Shown here: positions 1 to 8,820 of the stretch, piece by piece
How positions within the stretch are numbered: the first letter of the stretch is position 1
Layout: each line of letters begins with the position of its first letter
Assembly: GCF_031626495.1 (NCBI RefSeq)
Contig: NZ_JAMQOJ010000003.1
Location: 186,001 to 250,000 of the forward strand
Origin: Natrinema sp031626495
GTDB taxonomy: Archaea > Halobacteriota > Halobacteria > Halobacteriales > Natrialbaceae
Length of the DNA: 64,000 nt
Reading direction: 5' to 3'
Made by a program: the position numbers and the translations under genes
Notes under the pieces: generated by a model
Databases searched by the model: none
The model's input: the letters and a program-made list of their open reading frames with translations, nothing else
What the model was told of the DNA's origin: nothing

Positions 1-1
1 C

Positions 2-445
2 ATCGAGATCGACGAGAGCGACCTCGACCACCGCGAGTGGGTCGAGCAGGCGACCGAGGAGGGCCGGCGTATCCCCGGTTTCGGCCACCGCGTCTACAAC
101 GTCAAAGACCCGCGCGCGAAGATCCTGCAGGAACGCAGCGAGGAACTCGCCGAGACCGGCGAGAGCAAGTGGTACGACTACACGACAACCATCGAGAAGT
201 ACCTCACCGACGAGAAAGGGCTCGGTGACAAAGGCATCGCCCCCAACGTCGACTTCTATTCGGGCTCCGTCTACTACCAGCTCGGCATCCCGATCGACAT
301 GTACACCCCCATCTTCGCGATGAGTCGCGTCGGCGGCTGGATCGCCCACGTCCTCGAGTACCAGGAGGACAACCGCCTCATCCGCCCGCGCGCCCGCTAC
401 ACCGGGCCGCAGGATCAGGAGTTCGTCCCGCTCGCGGAGCGATAA
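2..445 (+). CDS. gltA: Citrate synthase, C-terminal part (cut by window edge)
   Basis: This is the last 147 codons of citrate synthase, which condenses acetyl-CoA and oxaloacetate to citrate in the cytoplasm as the entry step of the TCA cycle. The reading frame is open from base 2. The hallmark GFGHRVYNVKDPRA, which holds a catalytic/oxaloacetate-binding histidine, lies at the start. The C-terminal stretch FAMSRVGGWIAHVLEYQ and the arginine-rich end (RPRARYTGP) are also typical of the family. The start and the N-terminal two thirds lie outside the window. A methylcitrate synthase reading cannot be excluded from this part alone. Confidence 0.93.
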   Translation: MEIDESDLDHREWVEQATEEGRRIPGFGHRVYNVKDPRAKILQERSEELAETGESKWYDYTTTIEKYLTDEKGLGDKGIAPNVDFYSGSVYYQLGIPIDMYTPIFAMSRVGGWIAHVLEYQEDNRLIRPRARYTGPQDQEFVPLAER

Positions 446-529
446 CGCCGGGACCGCTCTCGAGACGAACGCGCCCACGTTTTAGGACCGGCAGACAACA
501 GTTAACAATTCTCACACCGACGTCCACGT

Positions 530-673
530 ATGGCCCTCGTCGACTCGCAGCCGCCGGTCCGGCGACGGCTCGAGCGGCACCGCGTGGACGAGCGAACGGC
601 GCTTGCGACGCCGACTGACGCGCCCGAAACGAAGGGTCGAGAGACGGCCGCCGTCTCCGGGGGCGAGCGATGA
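530..673 (+). CDS. Leaderless 47-aa mini-ORF coupled to the bat-type regulator
   Basis: A 47-codon ORF (begins MALVDSQPPVRRRLERHR) whose TGA overlaps the ATG of the following regulator as ATGA at 670-673. A TATA-like element (GTTAACAATT, 501-510) is centred about 27 nt before its ATG, where a haloarchaeal leaderless promoter should be. The regulator itself has no comparable element about 28 nt before 670. The mini-ORF is therefore probably the 5' end of the transcript, with the regulator reached by translational coupling. It is basic and has no recognisable domain. Two other genes in the window have the same arrangement. Confidence 0.5.
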   Translation: MALVDSQPPVRRRLERHRVDERTALATPTDAPETKGRETAAVSGGER

Positions 674-1326
674 GCTTCATCGCGGAGTTCACGGTCTCGA
701 ATCCGATCATGCAGTCGGCCCGACGAGCGGCCCCCGAGGTCACGGTCGAGGTCGAAGACGAACAGCCGGGGCTAACGGGGAATTCGAAGTTGATCTTCTG
801 GGCATCGGGGACGGAGGACGACCTCGAGCGCTTCTTTCGCGAACTGGCGACCGATCCCACCGTCGCGTCGTTCGAGATCCTCTCGAGGCTCCCCGAGCGA
901 CGACTCTTCCGCGTCACGCTGTCCGCCGAGGGCGAACGCGGGCTGACGTACGTCGACGCGATCGACATCGGCGTCACGCTCCTCGATATCGAGGCGAGCG
1001 GAGGCGAAACGAGGTACCGCGCGCAGGTTCCGAGCCGCGACGCGCTCTCGCAGTACCGCAAGCGGTGTAACGAACGCGGTCTCTCGTTCGACCTCCGTCG
1101 CATCTATCGGAGCGAGGCGGGGGAGACGGAACGATACGGTCTCACCCCTCGCCAGCGGGACGTGTTACGTCGTGCGCTGGAAGCGGGCTACTTCGAAGTC
1201 CCGCGCGAGGTATCCACGGCAGAACTGGCCGACGAGTTCGACATCTCGAGTCAGGCGCTCTCCGCACTCCTCCGGCGCGGACACAGAACGATCTTACGGA
1301 GCGTATTTCCCGACGACGAGTCCTAA
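670..1326 (+). CDS. Bat-type helix-turn-helix transcriptional regulator
   Basis: A 218-aa protein with the bacterio-opsin-activator (HTH_10) layout. About 150 N-terminal residues form an alpha/beta region that starts MSFIAEFTVSNP. The C-terminal HTH follows at about 155-212 (LTPRQRDVLRRALEAGYFEVPR, here split by the family's conserved tyrosine, then TAELADEFDISSQALSALLRRG). Family members are cytoplasmic DNA-binding regulators, often of single pathways; the target here is unknown. It overlaps the preceding mini-ORF by ATGA. It is followed by a convergent membrane operon, so it stands alone. I see no N-terminal PAS or GAF domain. Confidence 0.85.
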   Translation: MSFIAEFTVSNPIMQSARRAAPEVTVEVEDEQPGLTGNSKLIFWASGTEDDLERFFRELATDPTVASFEILSRLPERRLFRVTLSAEGERGLTYVDAIDIGVTLLDIEASGGETRYRAQVPSRDALSQYRKRCNERGLSFDLRRIYRSEAGETERYGLTPRQRDVLRRALEAGYFEVPREVSTAELADEFDISSQALSALLRRGHRTILRSVFPDDES

Positions 1327-1368
1327 CACATCGATCGGTACCACGGACGAACTCCCGTCGACGGACAG

Positions 1369-1722
1369 TCAGTTCAGTTCGCGGACGACCAGCGACACGC
1401 CGATCAGCGACGACAGCAGGACGGCGAGGTTGAACGCGGCGCGGATCGGCGGCTGGTACTTCGGATCGACCCAGAGATCGATCGTGTCCGTCACGCTGCC
1501 GTAGAACTGCGTCAGCGCGTAGATGGCCAGCAGCGAACAGACGGCGAGCGCGCCCCAGGCGAGGTAGCGTCGGACCGTCTCGGAGCCGGGGTCGAATCCG
1601 GCGGTCGCGCTCGAGTCGGTCTGCGCTCGAGACGCGTTCTCCTGATTCGGCTCGTCGGTTAGCTGGTCTGCGTTGCTGTCGATCGATGGTTCCGTCGTCG
1701 GTTGTGTCGGTGTGTCAGTCAT
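1369..1722 (-). CDS. Small membrane protein with two predicted TM segments
   Basis: A 117-aa protein. Its N-terminal 45 residues are low-complexity, rich in Thr, Ser, Gln and Asp. Two hydrophobic helices follow at about 53-70 (LAWGALAVCSLLAIYALT) and 92-112 (AAFNLAVLLSSLIGVSLVV). The second of two genes in an operon: its ATG overlaps the stop of the upstream PGF-CTERM gene as ATGA (1719-1722), so the two products are probably made together and may interact at the membrane. I do not recognise the family, and no catalytic motif is visible. Confidence 0.7.
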   Translation of the reverse strand: MTDTPTQPTTEPSIDSNADQLTDEPNQENASRAQTDSSATAGFDPGSETVRRYLAWGALAVCSLLAIYALTQFYGSVTDTIDLWVDPKYQPPIRAAFNLAVLLSSLIGVSLVVRELN

Positions 1723-2762
1723 TGGTTCCTCCGTGCGAGTGCGATCGTTGCGAGCAGTGCGACGATGGCGATGCCCATCCCGAAGCCGGGCGTTCCGCTG
1801 GAACCATCGTCGGTGTGGGTATCCGAGCCGTCCGTTTCGCTGCCGTCTCCCCCGCTGCTGTCGCCCGTTCTGCTGAAGTCGCTGACCTCGAGCCCACCCT
1901 CGGCCGTCGTCTCGTCGACCGAGAGGTTGCCCGGCCCGAGGTTCGCGGCCGCGCGGTCCGTGCCGACGATGGTGCCGTCCCGCCAGAGCACCGCGTCGAG
2001 GTAGTAGTCGTACCCCTGAGGGACGGTCAGATCGACGGACGGCGACGCGGTCTTGCCGGACTCGATCGCCGAGAGTTCGACGGTCGCCGTGTCGGCGACG
2101 ACGTTCGAGTCGGCCTGGCGTGCCTTCACCTCGAGTTCGAGGTCGGATTCGGTGCCGTCGCCCGTGTTGGTGAGATAGCTGCGGACCGCCAGGGTCGCGG
2201 TGTCGGCGGTCGACGACTCGATCGAGTAGCCGATCGCGGGGACGTCCGCGAGGCTCCCGCCGCCGAAGCGGTGGAACTCGACGTCCGTAGCCGCATACGC
2301 GGGGATCAGCGAGCCAACGCCTTCGACGGTGTGGCTTGCCGAATCGATCCGCCGGCCGTCCCGGTAGACGTACGTCTCGATTTCGTAGCCGCTCTTTCTG
2401 GGTACGTCGACCGTACTCGAGACGACGACTTCGCCGTCGTCTGTCAGCGTCTCGACGCGTCGTTCGGTGGTGTCCTCGACGAGGCCGGTCTTCGTGTCGA
2501 TCGCCCGGTGGACGACGGTGACGTTCGAGACTGGATCGCCGCGGTGCTCGAGGTACGTATCGACGGCGAGCGTAGCGGTGCCGCCAGTAACCTCGTCCGT
2601 GCTGATCGTGAGTTCGACCAGCGACACCCGACCGGTGTTCTCGACAGCGCCGGCCGTCTTCGACTGGTCGGGATCGGAGACCGCGCCGGCGAGCGCGAGT
2701 GTCGTGAGCGCTCCGACCACGACCACGAGCGCCGCAACGGCCAGGAGGGACTCGCGGTTCAT
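1719..2762 (-). CDS. Secreted surface protein with PGF-CTERM anchor
   Basis: A 347-aa protein with an N-terminal signal segment (about 5-27, LLAVAALVVVVGALTTLALAG), a beta-rich ectodomain with repeated elements resembling CARDB/DUF7490-type modules, a Gly/Ser/Asp-rich linker near 300-320, and a C-terminal PGF-CTERM tail (TPGFGMGIAIVALLATIAL followed by ARRNQ). In haloarchaea such tails are recognised by an archaeosortase, which cleaves the protein and attaches it to a lipid on the cell surface. A TATA element (CATTTATAC on the minus strand, about 2784-2792) lies about 27 nt before the ATG, so the gene is leaderless. It is coupled by ATGA to the small membrane gene downstream. The ligand or role is unknown. 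Confidence 0.8.
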   Translation of the reverse strand: MNRESLLAVAALVVVVGALTTLALAGAVSDPDQSKTAGAVENTGRVSLVELTISTDEVTGGTATLAVDTYLEHRGDPVSNVTVVHRAIDTKTGLVEDTTERRVETLTDDGEVVVSSTVDVPRKSGYEIETYVYRDGRRIDSASHTVEGVGSLIPAYAATDVEFHRFGGGSLADVPAIGYSIESSTADTATLAVRSYLTNTGDGTESDLELEVKARQADSNVVADTATVELSAIESGKTASPSVDLTVPQGYDYYLDAVLWRDGTIVGTDRAAANLGPGNLSVDETTAEGGLEVSDFSRTGDSSGGDGSETDGSDTHTDDGSSGTPGFGMGIAIVALLATIALARRNQ

Positions 2763-2874
2763 ATCAACACGCTTAGATCAGTTGTATAAATGCTTTGTGT
2801 AGTTGGTTACGAAGAAAACCGGCGCCGCGATCCGGAGCAGTACGCGCAAGAGGGTGGAGCCGGAACCCCCTCTC

Positions 2875-3297
2875 GTGCTCGTCTTCGTGTATGGTACGCT
2901 GACCGAACCGGAGCGAGTCGCGACCGTCCTCGGGCACGGTCCCGCCGACGCAGCGGAGGCGTTCGTCGGCCGCGCGACGCTCGAGGGGCTGCACCGGGTC
3001 GAGGGCCGGTATCCGACGCTCGCGCCGGCCGGCAGCGTCGCCGGCCGACTGCTCGCGGTCGACGAGGCGGGACTGTCCACGCTCGACGAGTACGAGGGGG
3101 TCGAGGCCGGGCTGTACGCCCGCGTCGAGGTCCCGGTGGAGGGCGTATTCGACGGTTTTGACGAGCGATGCTGGGTGTACGTCGGCGACCCGGATCGGCT
3201 TGATGCCGACGTAACGTGGCCCGGAGACGGATCGTTTCGCGATCGCGTTCGACGAGTCGTTTCCGAGCGCGATGCCGTGGTACGAAGTCACGAATGA
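2875..3297 (+). CDS. Gamma-glutamylcyclotransferase-like (AIG2/GGCT) family protein
   Basis: About 140 aa with the family signature VFVYGTLTEPERV at the N-terminus, followed by LEGLHRVEGRYPTLAPAG, a central EAGLSTLDEYEGVE with the conserved acidic residue, and YARVEVPV. The fold binds gamma-glutamyl or related peptides. Substrates vary widely, so the reaction is unassigned. I chose the GTG at 2875 because family members start within a few residues of the YGTL motif. In-frame GTG at 2854 and TTG at 2803 would give longer forms. It is divergent from the PGF-CTERM operon and shares its short AT-rich promoter interval. Confidence 0.78.
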   Translation: MLVFVYGTLTEPERVATVLGHGPADAAEAFVGRATLEGLHRVEGRYPTLAPAGSVAGRLLAVDEAGLSTLDEYEGVEAGLYARVEVPVEGVFDGFDERCWVYVGDPDRLDADVTWPGDGSFRDRVRRVVSERDAVVRSHE

Positions 3298-3553
3298 CGC
3301 TCGTCTGCTCACCGTCTGACACGGCTCGGAACCCGACGCTGTCGTGCGATTCCACTTTCGCCGCGGGTGCATGAGATTTATATGGTATGGGTCCCCTTCT
3401 CCAGTTGCACGTCACACGCCGTGCATTCCCTGTATTCCCTGTCGTGCTGTCTCAGTGTGACAGCACGTTTCTGTGGGGCGACGGTGCGGGCCCGCGACGG
3501 CTCCCCCGTCCTCCGACAGTAATCCTTACACCGCACGCCGAGTAGACGGGCGT

Positions 3554-4765
3554 ATGCTCGAACTCTCGGACATTCTCGAGGCGCGCGAGCGGGTGCGCGA
3601 GACCTCCCGCCAGACCCCGCTCGAGCGCTCGCACACCTACTGCGCGATGACCGGGGCCGACGTTCGGCTCAAACTGGAGAACTTCCAGCGGACGGGCGCG
3701 TTCAAGATCCGCGGGGCGACGAACCGGATCGCGACGCTCTCCGAGTCACAGAAAGAGGCAGGCGTCGTCACGGCGAGCGCGGGGAACCACGCGCAGGGGG
3801 TCGCGCTCGCAGCCACGCGCTCGGGCGTTGATTCGAAAATCGTCATGCCCGAGCACGCGCCGATCTCGAAGGTCAAGGCCACGAAAAGCTACGGCGCGGA
3901 GGTCGTCCTCGCGGGTCGGGACTACGACGCGGCCGCGGAGCGCGCCCACGAGATCGAACGCGAGGAAGGCCGGACCTACGTCCACGCCTTCGACGACGAG
4001 TACGTGATGGCTGGGCAGGGGACGATCGGTCTCGAGATAATCGAGGACTGTCCCGACGTCGAGACGGTCGTGGTTCCCATCGGTGGCGGCGGGCTCATCA
4101 GCGGTATCGCGGTCGCGATCAAGGAACAGAACCCCGACGTGCGCGTGATCGGCGTCCAGGCCGAGGGCGCCTCGAGCGCCGCCGAATCCCTCGCGAAGGG
4201 CGAGCGCGTCTCGATCGACGAGGTCGACACGATCGCGGACGGCATCGCCACCCGCAGTATCGGCGAACAGACGTTCCCGTACATCGAGGAGTACGTCGAC
4301 GAGGTCGTCACCGTCTCTGACCCCGAGATCGCCGTCGCACTGGTCTACCTCCTCGAGCGCTCGAAGACCCTCGTCGAGGGCGCGGGCGCGGTGCCGCTGG
4401 CCGCGCTCCTCTTCGAGGCGTTCGACTACGCCGAGGACGAGGTCATCGTTCCCACGCTCTGTGGCGGCAACATCGATCTCAACACGCTCACCAACGTCAT
4501 CATCCGCGGGTTAGTCGAGACCGGCCGTTATCTGAAGATTCGGACCGTCCTCAAAGATCGGCCGGGCGCGCTCGAGGACCTGCTCGAGATCTTCACCGCT
4601 CACCGGGCGAACATCTACGCGATCCACCACGATCGGACCTCCCGGGAGGTCGAGATGAGCGACACCGAAGTCGAGATCGAACTCGAGATGCGTGGCCCCG
4701 ACCACGTCGATGCCTTCCTCTCGGACCTGCGGGACGCGGGCTATGCGGTCGACGTGCTCGCCTAG
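3554..4765 (+). CDS. ilvA: Threonine ammonia-lyase with C-terminal ACT domain
   Basis: 403 aa. A fold-type II PLP enzyme that deaminates threonine to 2-oxobutanoate, the first step towards isoleucine, or acts in threonine catabolism. The PLP lysine is K51 in FQRTGAFKIRGATNR. The phosphate-binding loop GGGGLISG and the SAGNHAQGVALA motif are present. A single ACT regulatory domain starts near residue 325 (RTVLKDRPGALEDLLEIF), consistent with allosteric control. The ATG at 3554 gives the family start MLELSDILEARERV and has a weak TATA-like stretch about 28 nt upstream. A second, more divergent copy lies at 44720-45970. Confidence 0.92.
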   Translation: MLELSDILEARERVRETSRQTPLERSHTYCAMTGADVRLKLENFQRTGAFKIRGATNRIATLSESQKEAGVVTASAGNHAQGVALAATRSGVDSKIVMPEHAPISKVKATKSYGAEVVLAGRDYDAAAERAHEIEREEGRTYVHAFDDEYVMAGQGTIGLEIIEDCPDVETVVVPIGGGGLISGIAVAIKEQNPDVRVIGVQAEGASSAAESLAKGERVSIDEVDTIADGIATRSIGEQTFPYIEEYVDEVVTVSDPEIAVALVYLLERSKTLVEGAGAVPLAALLFEAFDYAEDEVIVPTLCGGNIDLNTLTNVIIRGLVETGRYLKIRTVLKDRPGALEDLLEIFTAHRANIYAIHHDRTSREVEMSDTEVEIELEMRGPDHVDAFLSDLRDAGYAVDVLA

Positions 4766-4955
4766 CGACGAGTGTCGGCGCGGCCCCTAGGGATCGGATG
4801 CGCTTCAGGGCGGACCTTGCGTCGCCGCTGGTACCGCTCTCGCCCGACCGTTTCCGGTCGAAACGGTTTATAGACCGGTCGTATCGCCGACCTCGAACGT
4901 TCGTGTTCGAGTACCTAGCTATTGTTAATTATCTATCAACAGGGATACCGCGGTC

Positions 4956-6188
4956 ATGGAGCGTCGAAAACTCCTCGGCAGCATCGCAGCCGCGGCAATC
5001 GGATCGACGGTATCGACATCGGCAGCGGCGGGCTCGGAAAAAGGCGAAAAGACCTCTCACCCGCCGTCGGACACGGAACCGACGTGGAAGTCGGACATCC
5101 TCCCGACCGGGACCGAGCGGATCGCGGAGACGTTCTACGACCAACTCGAGCGGGAACTTCACCACGGCGCACAGCTCGCCGTCTACCACGAGGACGAACT
5201 CGTGGTGAATCTCGCCGGTGGCACGACCGGTCCCGACGGGGGCGCGGAGCGGACCGACACCCGCCACATTCTCTTCTCGACGACGAAGCCGTACACGGCG
5301 GCCTGCGTCCACCATCTGGTCGACCAGGGACTCGTCGACTACGACGACTACGTCGTCGAGCACTGGCCGGCGTTCGCGAAGGGGGACAAGCGGAAGAAAC
5401 ACGTGACGATTCGGCACGTCCTCTCGCACCAGTCCGGCCTGCACGCGATTCCGGCAATCGACGACAATCCGGCGGTCTGGGGCGACCCCAAAAAGAAAGA
5501 AAACCTCGTCGAGGAGGCCGAGCTCCTGTATCCACCGGGGACGCGCACGGACTACCACCTGCTGAGTTACGGGTGGATCATCGACGGGCTCACCCGAAAC
5601 GTCGTCGGGAAGCAGATCGACGAGATCGCCGAGGACGCGATCTTCGACCCGCTCGGGATAGACGATACGGGCATCGGGCTCGAGGGCGACCACGGCGACG
5701 TCGCGACCCTCGTCGGGTTCGAGCCGCACGACCAGATCACCGAGCCCGAGTCACCGGGATACAACGCTTACGTCGCCGATCTGTTCAACAGCGCGAGCGT
5801 CCAGCACAGCGTCGTCGGTGCCGCCACCGGGATCGGAACGGCCCGTGATCTGGCGCGGTTCTATAACTGTCTCCTGAACGACGGTGAAGACGTACTTAGC
5901 GAGCGGGTGACTCGCGCGTTCACCTCGCTCGAGGTCGAACAGGCGGAGGACGGCGAGTACGTTCGTCGCGGTCTCGGCGTTCGCTTCGGCGGTAAACCCG
6001 GCGACGACTTCGGCGTGACCGCCTCTCAGGCCGTCTACGGACACGGCGGTCTCGGTAGCATCATGACGTGGGCCGATCCCCACAACGACATCGCGTTCGC
6101 GTACGTCACGAACGGAATCCGGGACGGGTACGAACACAGCCAGCGCGTCGCCCGACTCGGTGACACGGTGCGCCACGAACTCTCGTAA
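4956..6188 (+). CDS. Exported serine hydrolase of the beta-lactamase/PBP-like family
   Basis: 410 aa. It starts with a twin-arginine export signal (MERRKLLGSIAAAAIGST) without a lipobox cysteine. The class C beta-lactamase-like fold follows. The nucleophile motif is S108-T-T-K111 (FSTTKPYTA), the second motif is a tyrosine-containing stretch near YHLLSYGW, and GHGGLGS replaces the KTG box, as in many esterase-type members. Archaea lack murein, so an esterase or D-amino-peptidase role is more likely than cell-wall work. The TATA element GTTAATTAT (about 4924-4932) lies 28 nt before the ATG. It is a single-gene unit. Confidence 0.85.
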   Translation: MERRKLLGSIAAAAIGSTVSTSAAAGSEKGEKTSHPPSDTEPTWKSDILPTGTERIAETFYDQLERELHHGAQLAVYHEDELVVNLAGGTTGPDGGAERTDTRHILFSTTKPYTAACVHHLVDQGLVDYDDYVVEHWPAFAKGDKRKKHVTIRHVLSHQSGLHAIPAIDDNPAVWGDPKKKENLVEEAELLYPPGTRTDYHLLSYGWIIDGLTRNVVGKQIDEIAEDAIFDPLGIDDTGIGLEGDHGDVATLVGFEPHDQITEPESPGYNAYVADLFNSASVQHSVVGAATGIGTARDLARFYNCLLNDGEDVLSERVTRAFTSLEVEQAEDGEYVRRGLGVRFGGKPGDDFGVTASQAVYGHGGLGSIMTWADPHNDIAFAYVTNGIRDGYEHSQRVARLGDTVRHELS

Positions 6189-6241
6189 CGGCGACTGGCG
6201 GCGTCACGTCTTTTAAATCATACCGGTGCGAACCACTGGCT

Positions 6242-6622
<381 letters not shown>

Positions 6623-6656
6623 GTGCCGTGCCGGTCGTGACGGCGGAGGTTCGCCC

Positions 6657-6902
6657 GTGAGCGGCTATCCGGCTGGAAAGCGGGGTATCGATCCGCGCCT
6701 CAAATCGGCCCTGCTGTGGGGGATCGTCGGCGCCCTCTCGTTTCTGGTGCTCGTCCAGGGGTACGCGCTGGCGGTCGAGCCAATCGTGTCGATCGCCGGT
6801 ACAGCCGCGCTCGAGTTGCTGATCGGCGTCGGAGCCGGAATCGGCGCGTACCTGCTCGAGCCGCGATTCGCGGCGTGGGCGGCGGATCGCACGACGGAGT
6901 GA
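6657..6902 (+). CDS. Small two-TM membrane protein
   Basis: 81 aa from a GTG start. After a basic N-terminus (SGYPAGKRGIDPRLK) come two hydrophobic segments, about 18-41 (LLWGIVGALSFLVLVQGYAL) and 45-66 (IVSIAGTAALELLIGVGAG), and a short charged tail. It lies 35 nt after ridA and may be co-transcribed. The length, composition and position suggest a conserved haloarchaeal membrane protein. I do not recognise a function. Confidence 0.65.
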   Translation: MSGYPAGKRGIDPRLKSALLWGIVGALSFLVLVQGYALAVEPIVSIAGTAALELLIGVGAGIGAYLLEPRFAAWAADRTTE

Positions 6903-6949
6903 CTGCATCTCGTAAGGGTTAAACGACGGACCCGGCTAAGATCACCTGA

Positions 6950-7031
6950 GCCAGGATGGCCGAACGGTAAGGCGCACGCCTGGAAAGCGTGTTCCCTTTC
7001 GGGATTCAGGGTTCAAATCCCTGTCCTGGCG
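6950..7031 (+). tRNA. tRNA-Ser (anticodon GGA)
   Basis: A complete class II tRNA. The acceptor stem GCCAGGA pairs with TCCTGGC. The anticodon stem CACGC/GCGTG holds the loop CTGGAAA, giving anticodon GGA for the serine codon UCC. A long variable arm (CCC-TTTC-GGG) follows, typical of serine. The T arm is CAGGG/CCCTG with loop TTCAAAT. The discriminator is G; CCA is not encoded. No intron is seen. Its 3' half is copied about 124 bp downstream. Confidence 0.95.
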
Positions 7032-7217
7032 TTTTTTGTCGCGAGCGACTCGCGAGCGACGAAAACCTAATGAAGGGGTTTGAACACGCGGGTCGCACGC
7101 TGTCGAGCGAAACGAGACCGATCGTCTCGCATCTGTTCAAATCCCTGTCCTGGCGTTTTCCGTCGCAACCGAATTCGTGAACGACAAGAACCGAATGTGA
7201 ACACGCGAGTCGCACGC
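7011..7217 (+). repeat. Imperfect tandem duplication that starts in the 3' end of tRNA-Ser
   Basis: A 25-nt block covering the tRNA T-arm/acceptor end plus GTTTT (7011-7035) recurs exactly at 7135-7159. A second matching block, about 20 nt (TGAACACGCGGGTCGCACGC at 7081-7100), recurs with one change at 7198-7217. The offsets are 124 and 117 nt. The stretches between the blocks are also alike (GACGAAAACCTAATG versus GACAAGAACCGAATG). This looks like repeated integration or excision at a tRNA attachment site, or a simple tandem duplication that has since diverged. No integrase gene is visible nearby. Confidence 0.75.
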
Positions 7218-7313
7218 GGCCACGACGTCGGACTGATGATCTCTCGATTCGGGCGATTTTGCGATGTGATCCCCGCACCGGTTCGAACGTCTCTCTGATT
7301 TCGGGGACAGTAA

Positions 7314-7604
7314 CTATTCTCCGCCTCCGTAGACGAGAACTCGGGTCGGCTCTTCGATGCGGATACGATAGCCGTAGATTGTAAACTCGACCACGAGATC
7401 GTTAGATACGGTTCCTTTTTGCACGAGCGTGTCGAACCCACTGGGATCGATGCGATCGAACAGTGTTTGACCGTGTTTCGTGGAGAGGGCCGTCGGATCG
7501 ACTTCCTCGAGGGTAGCGATTGCCCGAATGACGGCGACGCTGGGCGGCGTATCGGCGTCGTAATCGTACTCGAGGAGCGGTCGTCGATCGGAGTCACTGC
7601 TCAT
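7314..7604 (-). CDS. HalOD1 output-domain protein
   Basis: 96 aa, essentially one HalOD1 (halobacterial output domain 1) module, seen from PSVAVIRAIATLEEVDPTAL through TLFDRIDPSGFDTLV to FTIYGYRIRI. In haloarchaea this small domain occurs alone or at the end of response-regulator-like proteins and is thought to be a signalling output. No receiver domain is attached here. It lies next to the tRNA-Ser repeat region in a lower-GC stretch with other small regulatory genes. Confidence 0.8.
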   Translation of the reverse strand: MSSDSDRRPLLEYDYDADTPPSVAVIRAIATLEEVDPTALSTKHGQTLFDRIDPSGFDTLVQKGTVSNDLVVEFTIYGYRIRIEEPTRVLVYGGGE

Positions 7605-7721
7605 CGCAGACTACGTAGGTGATTGAATCGAACGCACTTCACAGTTTACCTCGCTGGAACCGACATTTGAATTTCGGCCTCCGTGCCTGGTCATTTGTAC
7701 TCCTTATGGCGCACGGTTATT

Positions 7722-8105
7722 TTACGTCCGATCCAGTTCTGCCGTCTTCGCTTCCTCGATCCAGTCCTCTTCCGAGAGGTCGTCCCAGTATCGGATCATC
7801 CGGCTCCGGGGATCGTAGTCGACGATACCGTGTTCTTCCAGCCTCGGGAGGTGGTGATGCTGTAACGCGATTTCGACTTCCTCTCGATGATCGTCCGGTG
7901 GTTCGTCACCGGGTGGTGTTTCCCAGTTCGCAATCGCCTCTATCAGGTCGCTGTATTCGACGGCGTCTCCGGACGCCTCGTGGAGATAGTAGAGGACGTA
8001 TCGCCGTCGCCGGTCGGCCATGACCGCGAACAATTTATCGATTTTCGATCCGCTTCCGTCTACTATCGGTCGACAGCCGTCGGAAACGGATAATCTCTTA
8101 GACAT
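7722..8105 (-). CDS. DUF7344-type winged-helix regulator
   Basis: 127 aa. The body from KIDKLFAVMADRRRRYVLYY through VEYSDLIEAIANWE and HHHLPRLEEHGIVDYD to MIRYW matches the haloarchaeal DUF7344 pattern. This is a winged-helix-like domain found in many short presumed transcriptional regulators. I chose the ATG at 8105 because conserved sequence begins just after MSKRLSVSDG. The frame stays open further upstream but that part has no family-like content. The target is unknown. Confidence 0.8.
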   Translation of the reverse strand: MSKRLSVSDGCRPIVDGSGSKIDKLFAVMADRRRRYVLYYLHEASGDAVEYSDLIEAIANWETPPGDEPPDDHREEVEIALQHHHLPRLEEHGIVDYDPRSRMIRYWDDLSEEDWIEEAKTAELDRT

Positions 8106-8468
8106 TCTACCGGTTCCTTTGGCAAGTTTAGCTAAGTAGGTTACACATGTTATCACATGCCGATTGGACGGTGTACTGACGACGGATCTGAATTTGGGGA
8201 CGTAACGGCGTACTGGCACCGCTAGGGGTCGCGAGCGCGGTGCCCGCTGGAGGGTGTCGAGAGGGAGGACCAACGGGGCGAGCAGCGTCGGTGACTCGAA
8301 CGAGACGGCCTCTGACGGACGCTCCTGAATTCGTGTGGTGAAGCCCACCCCTTCGGTTTAGCTCGCTCCCGATCCGGGTGTACCACCGACAGTAGTGCCG
8401 ACGAGCACCACTGCTACTGGCGATCGAACGCGAGCGTCGGGTGAACGGGTACGGAAGGAGGCGCTGGA
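8106..8468. other. Intergenic stretch, no gene seen
   Basis: The 363 bases upstream of the DUF7344-type gene hold its promoter region; a TTAGCTAA palindrome at 8128-8135 sits about 27 nt before the start and may serve as a TATA-like element or operator. The remainder has scattered open frames on both strands with no family-like sequence. I see no RNA gene in it. Confidence 0.4.
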
Positions 8469-8582
8469 TTAGCGCGTGATCTCTGCGGGAGAATCGGTCG
8501 CGATCCAGCAATCGGGATCATCCGGATCTCTGAGCCGCAGACTGCCGCTTTGACACACCACCAGTTCGTATCGAGGGTCCAT
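8469..8582 (-). CDS. Possible 37-aa haloarchaeal small protein
   Basis: A short ORF (MDPRYELVVCQSGSLRLR ... DCWIATDSPAEITR). The ending with a WI-x-(S/T)-D motif after an Asp/Pro-rich stretch is a pattern I associate with very small conserved haloarchaeal proteins, which supports it being real. It contains two cysteines. The promoter is not clear: a GATATC-containing AT-rich stretch lies about 34 nt upstream. No function is suggested. Confidence 0.45.
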   Translation of the reverse strand: MDPRYELVVCQSGSLRLRDPDDPDCWIATDSPAEITR

Positions 8583-8820
8583 GATGATCCCGTCGACGAC
8601 TGCATCGGGATCGGATATCGTAACGTGGCTCGTACCGGGCGATCGGACCGGAGTAGGGACCCCATACTACCCGAATAGCGCCGTCGCGAACCGACCGCCG
8701 AAACGTCCGATCGGGGAGGGAGCCACGCAGTGGCGTTGGATGGACCGACCGCCGCCGCTGGTGGCAGAATACCTGCAGTCAAAGGATAGTATAAAGGCCG
8801 ACGGGTTCATCGTGAGGGAC

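Noticed and set aside
482..489. TTTTAGG near 480 as a sixth iron-type operator
   Set aside because: Only the left arm is present; no CCTAA follows at the right spacing.
1686..2789. Plus-strand 367-codon frame opposite the PGF-CTERM gene
   Set aside because: There is no recognisable domain; the minus strand has a signal, PGF-CTERM tail and correct TATA.
4798..5208. Plus-strand 136-codon frame before and within the serine hydrolase gene
   Set aside because: It is Arg/Ser-rich and overlaps the start of a gene with a clear Tat signal and TATA element in another frame.
7200..8600. A CRISPR array or integrase remnant beside the tRNA-Ser repeats
   Set aside because: There are only two imperfect copies, without regular spacers, and no integrase-like residues in any frame nearby.
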